From assembly GCA_903875225.1 (NCBI GenBank), contig CAIQVJ010000111.1, forward strand, positions 1 to 41,404: a stretch of 41,404 nucleotides of DNA, given 5' to 3'. Below are positions 30,899 to 39,804 of this stretch, one piece after another. Below the pieces are notes generated by a model. It saw only the letters and a program-made list of their open reading frames with translations. It did not search any database and had not been told where the DNA came from. Position numbers and translations under genes: made by a program. Within the stretch, counting starts at the first letter, position 1. The number at the start of each line of letters is the position of its first letter. The stretch is from an uncultured Pseudomonadota bacterium (GTDB lineage: Bacteria > Myxococcota_A > UBA796 > SXON01).

Positions 30899-32392
30899 GT
30901 GGCCGCCAGCTCCTCCCAGTTCGCCCTCGCGCTCGCTGCGGCGATGGCGCTGGTCCAGGCACCGTTCCTCGACCGCCCCGTCAACTACGACGAGGCGAAC
31001 TTCCTCACGCTCACGCGGGGCGCGCTGGCCGATCCCGCGGCGCCCCACAACATCCTGATCAACTGGCAGGGCACGACGGAGCGCGCGTTCGACGTGCTCT
31101 CCAACCCGCCCGGAATCGCGTGGTTCCTCGCGGCCGTGCAGCACCTGGGCGGCGACGCGATCGCCGTGCAACGTGCGGCCATGCTGATCTGGACGCTGCC
31201 GACGGCATTTGGCGCAGTCTGGCTCGCGGAGACCTTCTCGGCTCCGCGCGAGTACCAGCTTCGGGCTGCCGGCCTCGTGGCGATGCCGATGGTGCTGCTG
31301 TCCGGGACCGCGCTCCTGCCCGACGCTCCACTCTACGCCATGACCGTGCTCGGGATCGGGGGCGTGGCGCGCGGCGTGGTCCGGGGATCGGCCGTGGCGG
31401 GGTGGGCGCTGGTCGCCGGGGCCGCCGGCCTCTTCCGGTACAGCGGTGTGGCGCTCGTGCCCCTGGTGCTGCTGCACGCGCCGCGCCGCCCGGCGCTCGC
31501 ATGGGTGCTCGCACCCGTCGCCCTGCTCACGCTGCATGACCTCGCCGTCTACGGGCAGCCACACATCCTCGCCATGGGCCACTTCCAGTCGGTCGCGAAC
31601 ACCCCGGAGGACTGGATCCACAAGGCGGCCAGCGCGATGACGTTCCTGGGGGGCGCGTTGGTCCTCCCGATCTTTCGCTGGCGCAGCGCACAGATGCTCG
31701 GCGCAGTGGTCGGCGCGGTGCTCGCCATGCGGTTCGGGACGGGCGTCGAGGCGCTGCAGGCGGCGGTCTTCGGCGCCGCCGGTGGGGCCTCGTTCGGGGC
31801 CGTCCTGGAGGCGTTGCCGCGCAGCGAGGATCGCTGGCTCGGACTGTGGGGTGCGGGCGGCCTCGCGTTCCTGCTGCTCCTCAGGTTCACCGCCGCGCGG
31901 TACTGGCTGCCGTTTGCGCCGGCTGCGTTGCTCCTCAGCCCGTACGGCGGGGTCCCCTCGGTGGTGGCCTCGGCGGTGCTCGGCGTGGCGCTGCTCGCCG
32001 ATGACGCCGACAGCGCCCGCGCAGTCTCGGACCTCGCAGACCGGGTCGCCGACTCCGGGCCGCCGGGCATGTTCACCGGGCACTGGGGCTGGCAGTGGGA
32101 GCTGGAGCGCCGGGGCTGGAAGGCGCTCGACGAGGGCGCCCGCACACCGGCGGGCAGTCTGCTCGCCGTGCCGACCGAGGCCTGGCCCCAGGCCGTCGAG
32201 GGGCTCTGCGTGACGCGGATCTTCGACGGTACCGCCGTCATCCAGCCCGCGTGGCTGCCGCGCGCCTACTCCGCCGCGGGCCACGCAAACCTGCACGCGA
32301 ACTGGATCGCGGGTGATCCGCAGCAGCGCACCGTGATCCCGTGGACCTTCGCCACCGACCGCTACGAGGCGGCGCGGGTGTGTCGGGAGTAG
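30899..32392 (+). CDS. GT39/PMT-like integral membrane glycosyltransferase
   Basis: The 497-residue protein has about 9-11 hydrophobic helices and a soluble C-terminal part of about 110 residues. After the first helix comes NYDEANFLTL (29-38), the acidic motif seen in the first loop of dolichyl-mannosyltransferase-like (PMT_2/ArnT) enzymes. SNPPGIAWFLAAV (68-80) is also in the position of a PMT_2 motif. Such enzymes transfer sugars from a polyprenyl-phosphate donor to lipids or proteins at the outer face of the membrane. The start is GTG at 30899. It lies 65 nt after htpX and 21 nt before the AMP ligase. Donor and acceptor are unknown. Confidence 0.72.
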   Translation: MAASSSQFALALAAAMALVQAPFLDRPVNYDEANFLTLTRGALADPAAPHNILINWQGTTERAFDVLSNPPGIAWFLAAVQHLGGDAIAVQRAAMLIWTLPTAFGAVWLAETFSAPREYQLRAAGLVAMPMVLLSGTALLPDAPLYAMTVLGIGGVARGVVRGSAVAGWALVAGAAGLFRYSGVALVPLVLLHAPRRPALAWVLAPVALLTLHDLAVYGQPHILAMGHFQSVANTPEDWIHKAASAMTFLGGALVLPIFRWRSAQMLGAVVGAVLAMRFGTGVEALQAAVFGAAGGASFGAVLEALPRSEDRWLGLWGAGGLAFLLLLRFTAARYWLPFAPAALLLSPYGGVPSVVASAVLGVALLADDADSARAVSDLADRVADSGPPGMFTGHWGWQWELERRGWKALDEGARTPAGSLLAVPTEAWPQAVEGLCVTRIFDGTAVIQPAWLPRAYSAAGHANLHANWIAGDPQQRTVIPWTFATDRYEAARVCRE

Positions 32393-32413
32393 CGCCGTCT
32401 GGTAAGGGTGTTC

Positions 32414-33904
32414 ATGTTCCTCAGCCGCTTCCTCGACCACGATCCCGCGAGGCCCGCACTCGCCACCTCGCACGACGCCACGGCGACCGCCCCGTCACGG
32501 TGGCTCACCTACGGGGATCTGCGCGCCCGAGGCGAATCCGCCGCCGCGTGGCTCGCCAGCGAGGGGGTGCGTCCTGGCGACATCGTAGCCATCCACCTCG
32601 AAAACAGCCTCGACCTCGTTGACGCCCACCTGGGCTGCATGGCGCTCGGCGCGGTGCGGCTCCCGCTCAACCCGCACTACCGCGAGGCCGAGCTGACGCC
32701 GATCCTCGAGGACGCCGCTCCATGCCTCGTGATCACGGCCGCTCCCGAGCGTTTTCCAGGCTTCCGCTCCTTCTCCGGTCCACATCCTGCAGCACAGGAC
32801 CGCGACGGAGCCCCGCTGCACGAAGCGCCCGACCAGCCGACGTCGCTCCCCGCGGATCGGCTCTGGCCCGACCGGGATCTCACCGCGCTGCTGTTCACGT
32901 CCGGCACCACGGGTCGACCCAAGGGCGTGCCCCAGACGTTCTCCATGTGGGGGGCCAACCTCGATGCGCTGGCCACCTTGTGGCAGCTCTCCGGCGACGA
33001 TTGCCTCTGGCTGGCCCTCCCGCTCTTTCACACCCACGGGCTCGTCCTCGGGCTGCATGGCACGCTGCTGCGCGGCTCCCGCGCGATCCTGCGCCCCCGG
33101 TTCGAGCCGGTGCTGCTGCCGGGCGAGGTCACCCACGTGTACGGCGTGCCGACCTGGTACCGGCGCTGGCTGCCGGTGATGCAGGCGGACCCCGAGCCGT
33201 TCCGCCGCCTGACGCTGATGGTGAGCGGGTCGGACGGCCTGGACCGGGCGACCTCGGACGCCGTGTACGCGGCCACCGGCCACCGCATCCTCGAGCGCTA
33301 CGGCATGACCGAGACGGTCATGATCTGCTCCAACCCCGGGCGGGGCGAGCGGCGAGCCGGCACCGTCGGCCCACCGGTCCCCGGGGTGAGCGTGCGGCTG
33401 GTGGATGGCGAGGTGCAGGTGAGCGGTCCGAGCGTGTACTCGGGCTACTGGGGGCAACCGCTGCGCGTTGCGGAGTCGCCGCGCTCCGGGAGCGGCGCCG
33501 AGGCTCCCGCCTGGTTCTCCACCGGAGACGCCGGAGAGTGGGACGACGCCGGCTACCTGCGGATCGTAGGCCGGAAAAAAGAGCTGATCATCGTGGGCGG
33601 GGTGAACGTCTCCCCCGCCGAGGTCGAGGCGATCTACGCCGGCCTCCCGGGCGTGCGGGAGGTCGGGGCAGTCGGGCTCCCCGACGACGACCTCAATGAG
33701 GTCGTGGGCCTCGCCGTGGTCGTGGACGGGGATGTCGCCGAGGCCCTGGCCGCGGTCCGCGAGCGTGGGCAGATGCTCTCGGGCCTAAAGCGCCCCCGTC
33801 GCGTGATCGTCCTCGATGCCCTCCCCCGGAACGCGCTCGGCAAGCTACAACGGGGCGCGCTCAAGGCCGCCTTCCCAGGCGGCTCCGCACCGGATGCCAC
33901 GTGA
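32414..33904 (+). CDS. AMP-forming acyl-CoA synthetase (ANL family)
   Basis: Activates a carboxylic acid with ATP to an acyl adenylate, then to the CoA thioester. The 496-residue length is typical of the shorter members. Motifs: P-loop FTSGTTGRPKGV (161-172), LPLFHTHGL (202-210), ERYGMTET (294-301), STGD (369-372), GRKKELIIVGG (386-396) and the C-terminal catalytic Lys in RNALGKLQRG. Overall look is close to malonyl-CoA synthetase-like (MatB) enzymes, but the substrate is not proven. I chose the ATG at 32414, with AAGGG five bases upstream, over the in-frame GTG at 32408. Its stop overlaps the start of the YlxR-L7Ae gene (GTGA), so it is in the translation operon. Confidence 0.92.
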   Translation: MFLSRFLDHDPARPALATSHDATATAPSRWLTYGDLRARGESAAAWLASEGVRPGDIVAIHLENSLDLVDAHLGCMALGAVRLPLNPHYREAELTPILEDAAPCLVITAAPERFPGFRSFSGPHPAAQDRDGAPLHEAPDQPTSLPADRLWPDRDLTALLFTSGTTGRPKGVPQTFSMWGANLDALATLWQLSGDDCLWLALPLFHTHGLVLGLHGTLLRGSRAILRPRFEPVLLPGEVTHVYGVPTWYRRWLPVMQADPEPFRRLTLMVSGSDGLDRATSDAVYAATGHRILERYGMTETVMICSNPGRGERRAGTVGPPVPGVSVRLVDGEVQVSGPSVYSGYWGQPLRVAESPRSGSGAEAPAWFSTGDAGEWDDAGYLRIVGRKKELIIVGGVNVSPAEVEAIYAGLPGVREVGAVGLPDDDLNEVVGLAVVVDGDVAEALAAVRERGQMLSGLKRPRRVIVLDALPRNALGKLQRGALKAAFPGGSAPDAT

Positions 33905-34593
33905 AGCCACGCCCCCCCGCCCAACTGCCTCCCACCGCTGGGAATCCGGCGAAGCCCAAGCACGCCGCGCGCACGGAGGCGCGCGCGCTCTCCATGCGCA
34001 CCTGCATCGTCTCCCGCGAGGAGCGCCCCCAGAGTGAGCTCCTCCGGATCTTCGCCGGGCCCGAAGGTTCTGCGTGGATCGAGTGGACGAGCCGGCACAA
34101 GGACGAGGGGCGCGGCGCCTGGGTCACGCCGACGGAAGAGGCCATCAGCGCGCTCGTGGCCGACCCGCGCCGGCTCGCCCGCGCCCTGAAGTTGCCGCAG
34201 ATCGACACAGCGCAGTTGCTCGACCGGGCCCTCGCGGTCGCCGCCGCTCGCGTCCTCGACTTCCTCGCGCTCTCCGCGCGCAGTGGGCGCCTGGCGAGCG
34301 GCGCGGACGCCGCCACGGGCGCGGTCCGGGCGGGCGAAGCCCGGGCCCTGCTCGCCGCCGCGGACGCCTCGGCCTCCTCGGTCGCCGACATCCGTGGGGC
34401 GCGGGACATCCCGGTGTTCGTGCTCCCGTTCGAAAAAGAAGAGCTGGGGCGACGGATTGGCAAGGGCGCACGGGCGGTGATCGCGGTTCGGGCCGGCGGG
34501 CCCGCAAAGGATCTCCTCGTCTGGCTTGCCCGCGAGCGAGCGCTCGGCGGCCCCCGACCTGCCCCGACAGCGCCCCCCCCCGTCTCAGAATAG
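33901..34593 (+). CDS. YlxR (DUF448)/L7Ae-like RNA-binding fusion
   Basis: The 230-residue protein joins a YlxR-type N-terminal domain to an L7Ae-like fold. Residues 33-76 give the YlxR pattern: RTCIVSREERPQSELLRIF and GRGAWV. From about 115 to 220 the YlxQ/L7Ae-type region is seen: VLDFLALSARSGRLASGAD, GEARALLAAADAS, VFVLPFEKEELGRRIGKG. YlxR and YlxQ are usually two genes between nusA and infB in Firmicutes; fused forms occur in proteobacteria. YlxR binds RNA and RNase P in Bacillus. The start GTG at 33901 overlaps the ligase stop. A nine-C run (34573-34581) lies six codons before the stop. infB follows after about 103 nt. Confidence 0.92.
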   Translation: MKPRPPAQLPPTAGNPAKPKHAARTEARALSMRTCIVSREERPQSELLRIFAGPEGSAWIEWTSRHKDEGRGAWVTPTEEAISALVADPRRLARALKLPQIDTAQLLDRALAVAAARVLDFLALSARSGRLASGADAATGAVRAGEARALLAAADASASSVADIRGARDIPVFVLPFEKEELGRRIGKGARAVIAVRAGGPAKDLLVWLARERALGGPRPAPTAPPPVSE

Positions 34594-34696
34594 AGGTGCG
34601 TCTGGACGTGGTCCGGGTTATCGCCCGGGCCCCGGAGTGCTGCCGGTCCGGACGGGACCCTACCAGCGCTCGAAAACCCAGACCGCAAGGGTCCGC

Positions 34697-37484
34697 ATGT
34701 CGACCAAAGTCAGTATTGAACGGCTTAATGAAGCCTCGACGCAAAAAGCAGCACGCCCTGCCGCGCCCGTCGAAACCAAGGCAGCTCCCGGCAGCCCCGC
34801 CGAACGCGTGGGCAGCGGAGTCGTACGGCGCCGCGCCGGCGAACCCCTGCCGCCCCCCCCCGCCGCCTGTCGCGGCTCCCGCCGTGCGGACGATCCGTCG
34901 TCCCGGCGCCGGCCTCCCGCCCCCCGTGGTGGCGAAGCCCCCGGAGCCGGTGCGCCCCGCCGTCGTCGAGCCACGCCTCGTGGCCCGTCCGGTCGTCGCC
35001 CCCCCCGTCGCCCCGACGCCTGTCGTCACGGCACCTGTGGTCGAGCCCGCGCCTGCGGTAGTCGCACCACCCGTGGTGGTGGAGCCCGCACCGGAGCCGG
35101 TGGCAGAGGTGCAGGCCGCACCCGAGCCAGTCGTCGAGGCCGCGCCCGTCCACGCCCCGGCAGAAGTTCACCCCCCGGTCACGCCCGAGCCCCCGCCCGT
35201 CGTCGAGGCCCCCGCCGTGGTGGCACCTCCGGTCGAGGTTGCTGCTGCGCCGGTCGTCGCCGTGGAGCCGGAGCCGGTCCCGGCACCCGCGCCCGTCGTC
35301 GTCGTCCCCCGCCCCGCCGAACAGCCCACGCTGGATCGCGCCGTGATCGTGGATCGCCCGGGCGGAACCGCTCGCCACTCGGTCGCCCCCGTCCGGGCGC
35401 CGCTCGCGCGCCTGCCCGACACGCCGATGCTCCCCGGACTCGGCAAGGGCGTCATCGCCCTGCCACCGGGCTTCGACCCGGCAGACCCTCGCGGTCTCCG
35501 CGGCCGCCCCGGGCTCGCGCCCGGCGCCACGCGCTGGACTCCTCCCGGCACCGCGCGTCCTCCGGGCCGTACGGACGCCCCGGCGGCCCCTGCGGCGCCC
35601 GGCACCGACGCTGCCAACCGAAAGAAGGGGCGCCGTCCGGATCGCACCGAGCACACCATGTCGGAGTTCGGCAAGGTGCGCAAGCCCAAGGGCAAGAAGG
35701 GCATGGTCATGGCGCCCGTCGCCAAGCTCAAGCGCCGGGTGTCGATCGATGGCGAGATCACCGTCGCGAACCTCGCTCACGAGATGGGCGTCAAGGGCGC
35801 CGAGCTGATCAAGGTGCTCATGCAGATGGGCACGCCAGCCACGCTCAACCAGACGATCGACTTCGCGACCGCCGAACTGCTCGCCCTGGAGCTCGGTCAC
35901 GAGGTCTACAGCGTTGCATTCGACGAGTCGGAGCACCTGATCCAGCCGGCCGTCGATGACAAGGCCAACATGCCGGTCCGCGCACCGGTCGTCACGGTCA
36001 TGGGCCACGTCGATCATGGCAAGACCACGCTGCTGGACAGCATCCGCAAGGCCAAGGTCGCCGCGGGTGAGGCCGGAGGCATCACGCAGCACATCGGCGC
36101 GTACCAGGTCAAGAGCGGCGATCGCGACATCACGTTCCTCGACACGCCAGGCCACGCCGCGTTCTCCGCGATGCGTGCCCGCGGCGCCCGGGCAACGGAC
36201 GTCGTCATCCTCGTGGTGGCAGCGGACGACGGCGTCATGCCCCAGACCATCGAGGCGATCAACCACGCCAAGGCCGCCAAGGTGCCCATCGTGGTGGCCA
36301 TCAACAAGATGGACAAGCCCGGCGCCAGCCCCGAGCGCGTGAAGCGCGAGCTCATGAACCATGGGCTCGTGGCCGAGGAGTTCGGTGGCGACACCATCTT
36401 CTGCCCCGTCTCGGCGCTCAAGGGCACCGGCATCGCCGACCTGCTCGAGAACGTCCTGATCACGGCCGAGGTGCTCGACCTGCGGGCCAACCCCGAGCGT
36501 CACGCCGAAGGTGTCGTGCTCGAAGCACGGCTCGAGGTCGGCCGCGGCGCGGTCGTCTCGCTGCTCGTGCAGAACGGCACGCTCAAGCAGGGCGACATCC
36601 TCGTCATCGGCAACACCTGGGGCCGGGTACGCTCCATGTCCGACGACACGGGCCGCAAGATCAAGGAGGCGGGTCCCTCGCAGCCTGTCGAGATCTTCGG
36701 CTTGCAGGACGTCCCCGCCGCCGGCGCCGACTTCTCGGTCGTCGAGACCGAGAAGGATGCCCGCACGCTCGCGGACCATCGCGCCGAGTCTGCCCGCCAG
36801 GGTGCGCTCGCGCTCGCCTCGCGCCAGAAGATGACCGTCGACGACCTCTACAAGCAAGCCGGCATGGCGCTTCCGGTCCAGCACGTCATCATCAAGGCCG
36901 ACGTGGGCGGCACCCTCGAGGCGCTCAAGAGCGCGCTCGAAGGCCTCTCGATCACCGGCACGCAGCTCAAGATCCTGCACGCTGCCATCGGGCCGGTCAC
37001 CGAGTCGGACATCACGTTGGCTGCCGGCAATGGCGCCTACGTCATCGCGTTCAACGTGAAGTCCGACGCGAAGGCCCGCGCCGCCGCCGACCAGTACGGC
37101 GTGGAGATCAAGCGCTACGACATCATCTACAACATCATCGACGACGTGAAGTCCCGGATGCTGGGCATGCTGCCGACGGTGTACGAAGAGCGCAAGATGG
37201 GCGAGGCCGAGGTCCGCGCGCTGTTCAAGGTCACGAAGGTCGGCACCATCGCCGGCTCGATGGTCCTCGACGGCGAGATCGTCCGCGGCGCCATCGCCAA
37301 GGTCATGCGGGAAGGCAAGGTCGTGCACGAGGGCAAGATCCAGGCCCTCAAGCGCTTCAAGGACGACGTCAAGAAGGTCGAGAAGGGCTTCGAGTGCGGC
37401 ATCTTCGTCGAGGACTTCGAGGGCATGGCGGTCGGTGACATCATCGTCTGCTACTCCCGCGTCGAGGTCCCCCGCACCGAGTGA
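34697..37484 (+). CDS. infB: Translation initiation factor IF-2 (probable frameshift near the start)
   Basis: IF-2 is the GTPase that places fMet-tRNA on the 30S subunit. From ATG 34728 the contiguous frame has 918 residues: a Pro/Val/Ala-rich linker to about 300, IF2_N-like KRRVSIDGEITVANLAHEMG (about 334-353), G1 GHVDHGKT (426-433), G3 DTPGH (about 472-476), G4 NKMD (about 526-529), then domains II-IV to a normal C terminus. However, ATG 34697 has a strong AAGGG six bases upstream and opens a different frame (MSTKVSIERLNEASTQKAAR, then GSGVVRRRAGEPLP) that runs until the C9 run at 34853-34861. One base fewer there joins it to the main frame and gives a typical IF-2 N terminus. So the gene probably starts at 34697 and the C run is an error or a slippage site. 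Confidence 0.93.
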
Positions 37485-37807
37485 TCCGCTTCCTGCCCGC
37501 TCCGGACGAGGCGATCCACGTCGGAGTGATGCGTCTGCAGATCTCGGTGCCGGGCAGCCGTTCCCTCAAGGATCGGCGCCACGGGGTTCGATCAGTGAAG
37601 GACCGGCTGGCCGCCCGGTATGGCGCGGCCGTCGCGGAGGTCGGGCACCTCGAGAACCACGAGCGGTGCGTGCTGGCCATCACGATCGTGGGCAACGACG
37701 CCGGCCTCGTGCGCGCGCGCCTCGACCAGATGCGCGGAGACGTGGCACAGCACGCCGACGTGCTCCTCGACGATGCCTTCATCTCGGTCACGCCCTGGAA
37801 GGGCTGA
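37481..37807 (+). CDS. YlxP/DUF503 family protein
   Basis: The 108-residue protein matches DUF503: VGVMRLQISVPGSRSLKDRR (about 14-33), VKDRLAARYGAAVAEVGHLENHERCVLAITIVGND (40-74), then ending in FISVTPWKG. YlxP sits between infB and rbfA in many bacteria, as it does here after infB, and is thought to help ribosome assembly or translation initiation. The GTG start at 37481 overlaps the infB stop (GTGA). rbfA and truB, often next, are absent; larB follows after 75 nt instead. Confidence 0.92.
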   Translation: MIRFLPAPDEAIHVGVMRLQISVPGSRSLKDRRHGVRSVKDRLAARYGAAVAEVGHLENHERCVLAITIVGNDAGLVRARLDQMRGDVAQHADVLLDDAFISVTPWKG

Positions 37808-37882
37808 CCGCGATTGTGTAGTTCACAGCACCGCAGATCGGCACGAAGGGCGCGCCCGGACGCTTTCTGATAGACGCGTTGG

Positions 37883-38542
37883 ATGCCGCACCTGCCATTC
37901 GCCACCGTGGACCACGACAGGGAGCGCCGTACCGGCTTCCCGGAGGTGATCTACGGCGCGGGCAAGACTGCCGAGCAGATCCTCAGCATCGCGCAAACCC
38001 TGGTGGAGCGTGGCCAGGTGGCGCTCGCCACACGTGTGGACCCGGCGAAGGGCGCACTGCTGGTCGAGGCCATGGGTGGATCCTACGACTCCACTGCGCA
38101 GGTGTGGTGCCTGGGCACGGCGTTGCCGCTGCCGGGTCGGGTGGCCGTGGTGTGTGCCGGCACGAGCGACCTCGGGGTCGCGGAGGAGGCCGCGCTGTGT
38201 CTCGGGGCCTGTGGCATCGAGGTGCAGAGGATCGTGGATGTGGGGGTGGCGGGGCTGCACCGGCTCCATGCCCGGCTGGACGATCTGAACGCCTGCGACG
38301 TGATCATCGTCGTCGCAGGGATGGACGGCGCGCTGCCCGTGGTCGTGGCCGGGCTGATCACGGTCCCCGTGATCGCGGTGCCCACGTCTGTCGGCTACGG
38401 CGCGAGCTTCGGCGGCGTGGCCGCGCTCCTGACGATGCTCAACGCCTGCGCCCCGGGGATCGGGGTGGTGAACATCGACAACGGGTTCGGCGCTGCGGCG
38501 CTCGCGGCGCGCATCGTGAAGCGCAGGGCCGGGCCGACGTGA
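37883..38542 (+). CDS. larB: Nickel pincer cofactor biosynthesis protein LarB
   Basis: LarB carboxylates and hydrolyses nicotinic acid adenine dinucleotide to a pyridinium dicarboxylate mononucleotide, the first step to the nickel-pincer cofactor. The 219 residues show RRTGFPEVIYGAGKT (15-29), a PurE-like CAGTSDLGVAEEA (91-103), VGVAGLHRL (120-128), GMDGALPVVVAGL (146-158), PTSVGYGASFGG (167-178) and MLNACAPGIGVVNIDNGFG (185-203). Cys189 matches the conserved cysteine that bonds to the substrate. The family usually reads GMEGALPSVVAGL; here Asp148 replaces Glu, which is a residue I believe takes part in catalysis. The ATG at 37883 is clear. It overlaps larC by GTGA. Confidence 0.95.
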   Translation: MPHLPFATVDHDRERRTGFPEVIYGAGKTAEQILSIAQTLVERGQVALATRVDPAKGALLVEAMGGSYDSTAQVWCLGTALPLPGRVAVVCAGTSDLGVAEEAALCLGACGIEVQRIVDVGVAGLHRLHARLDDLNACDVIIVVAGMDGALPVVVAGLITVPVIAVPTSVGYGASFGGVAALLTMLNACAPGIGVVNIDNGFGAAALAARIVKRRAGPT

Positions 38543-39804
38543 TCCTGTTCCTGGACTGTTTCGCGGGCATCGCGGGCGACATGCTGGTCGCCGCGCTCAT
38601 CCATGCGGGAGCCCCACTCGACGTCGTGCTCGCCGATGTACGCGCCGTCGGCATCCCTGGCTGGGAGGCGCATTGCGAGCGAGTCCACCGGGGCGCCTAT
38701 GCGGCGACGCGGTTCGTGGTCCGGCCGAGCCCGGCCGAGGCATCGAGCGGGCCCGCGCACGACCACTCCCACGCCCACGACGGTTCGCACGACCACAGCC
38801 ACGCGCACTCCCCGGTCGGAGACTCGTTTCCGGGTCAACCCCAGCGCGATTGGGCGGCCATCCGAGCGCTGCTCACCGCGGCGGAGCTTCCCCCACGGGT
38901 CCGCAGTCGCGCACTCTCGGCGTTCGCCCGTCTGGCCGAGGCCGAGAGCCGCGTCCACGGCGTGCACATCGACGATGTGCAGTTCCACGAGGTGGGAGCC
39001 GTGGACTCGATCGTGGACATCGTGGCCGCGTGCTCCGCGATGGAGGCGCTCTCCATCACCGAGATCGTCGCCACGCCGCTCCCGATGGGCCAGGGGGCTG
39101 TTCGCACGCAGCACGGCATCCTCTCGATCCCCGTCCCGGCGACCGTGGAGGTGCTGCGCGGGTACCCGGTGATGCCGAGCCCGTTTGCCGGGGAGCTCGT
39201 CACCCCCACCGGGGCCGCGCTGATCGCCGCGCTGGCGAAGCCCGGCGCCATGCCCGCCATGATCGTGCGCTCGGTCGGGTACGGGGCTGGCACCCGTGAC
39301 CCTTCCACGCACGCAAACGTGCTGCGCGCCGTGATCGGCGAGGGGCAGGCGGGCAGTCTCGCCGAGGTCGTCGAGCTCTCCGCGCAGGTGGACGACCTGC
39401 CGGGCGAGGCCGTACCTCCCCTCCTGGACGCGCTCTTCGAGGCAGGCGCCATCGACGCGTTCGTCGTTCCCGTGCTGATGAAGAAGGGCCGACCCGGCCT
39501 CTGGATCCACGCGCTGTGCGCAGTCGATGCGCAGCCCGCCGTGGGTCAGGCGCTGGTCCGCCACTCCGGCACGTTCGGGTACCGCTGGACGGCGCACCAA
39601 CGTGAGGTGATGTCGCGGCGCTGGGAGGCGGTCACCACCGAGTATGGCGTCGTTCGCGTCAAGATCGCGGAGCACGCCGGCAGCATCGTTCACGCCTCAC
39701 CCGAGTACGAGGACTGCCGCGCTGCCGCCCTGGCCGCCGGGGTCCCCGTGGGCAGGGTGCATGGCGCCGCACTTGCAATCTGGGCCAACCGGGAGCCGAC
39801 ATGA
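38539..39804 (+). CDS. larC: Nickel pincer cofactor insertase LarC
   Basis: LarC inserts nickel into the pincer nucleotide using CTP. The start is GTG at 38539, overlapping the larB stop, giving 421 residues and the usual LFLDCFAGIAGDM N terminus. A long in-frame extension upstream lies over larB and is not real. A histidine-rich loop (HDHSHAHDGSHDHSHAHS, about 74-91) fits nickel storage. The core follows: FHEVGAVDSIVDIVAAC (about 153-169), PLPMGQG, PVPATVEVL, GELVTPTGAALIAAL, then the C-terminal part with ETNVDDL-like ELSAQVDDLPGE and MKKGRPG. In Lactobacillus larC is made by a programmed frameshift from two frames; here it is one frame. larE is not in the window. Confidence 0.96.
   Translation: MILFLDCFAGIAGDMLVAALIHAGAPLDVVLADVRAVGIPGWEAHCERVHRGAYAATRFVVRPSPAEASSGPAHDHSHAHDGSHDHSHAHSPVGDSFPGQPQRDWAAIRALLTAAELPPRVRSRALSAFARLAEAESRVHGVHIDDVQFHEVGAVDSIVDIVAACSAMEALSITEIVATPLPMGQGAVRTQHGILSIPVPATVEVLRGYPVMPSPFAGELVTPTGAALIAALAKPGAMPAMIVRSVGYGAGTRDPSTHANVLRAVIGEGQAGSLAEVVELSAQVDDLPGEAVPPLLDALFEAGAIDAFVVPVLMKKGRPGLWIHALCAVDAQPAVGQALVRHSGTFGYRWTAHQREVMSRRWEAVTTEYGVVRVKIAEHAGSIVHASPEYEDCRAAALAAGVPVGRVHGAALAIWANREPT

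Noticed and set aside
34725..37328. Minus-strand open frame (867 codons) opposite infB
   Set aside because: IF-2 motifs are unambiguous on the plus strand; the antisense product is Asp/His/Leu-rich and resembles no protein.
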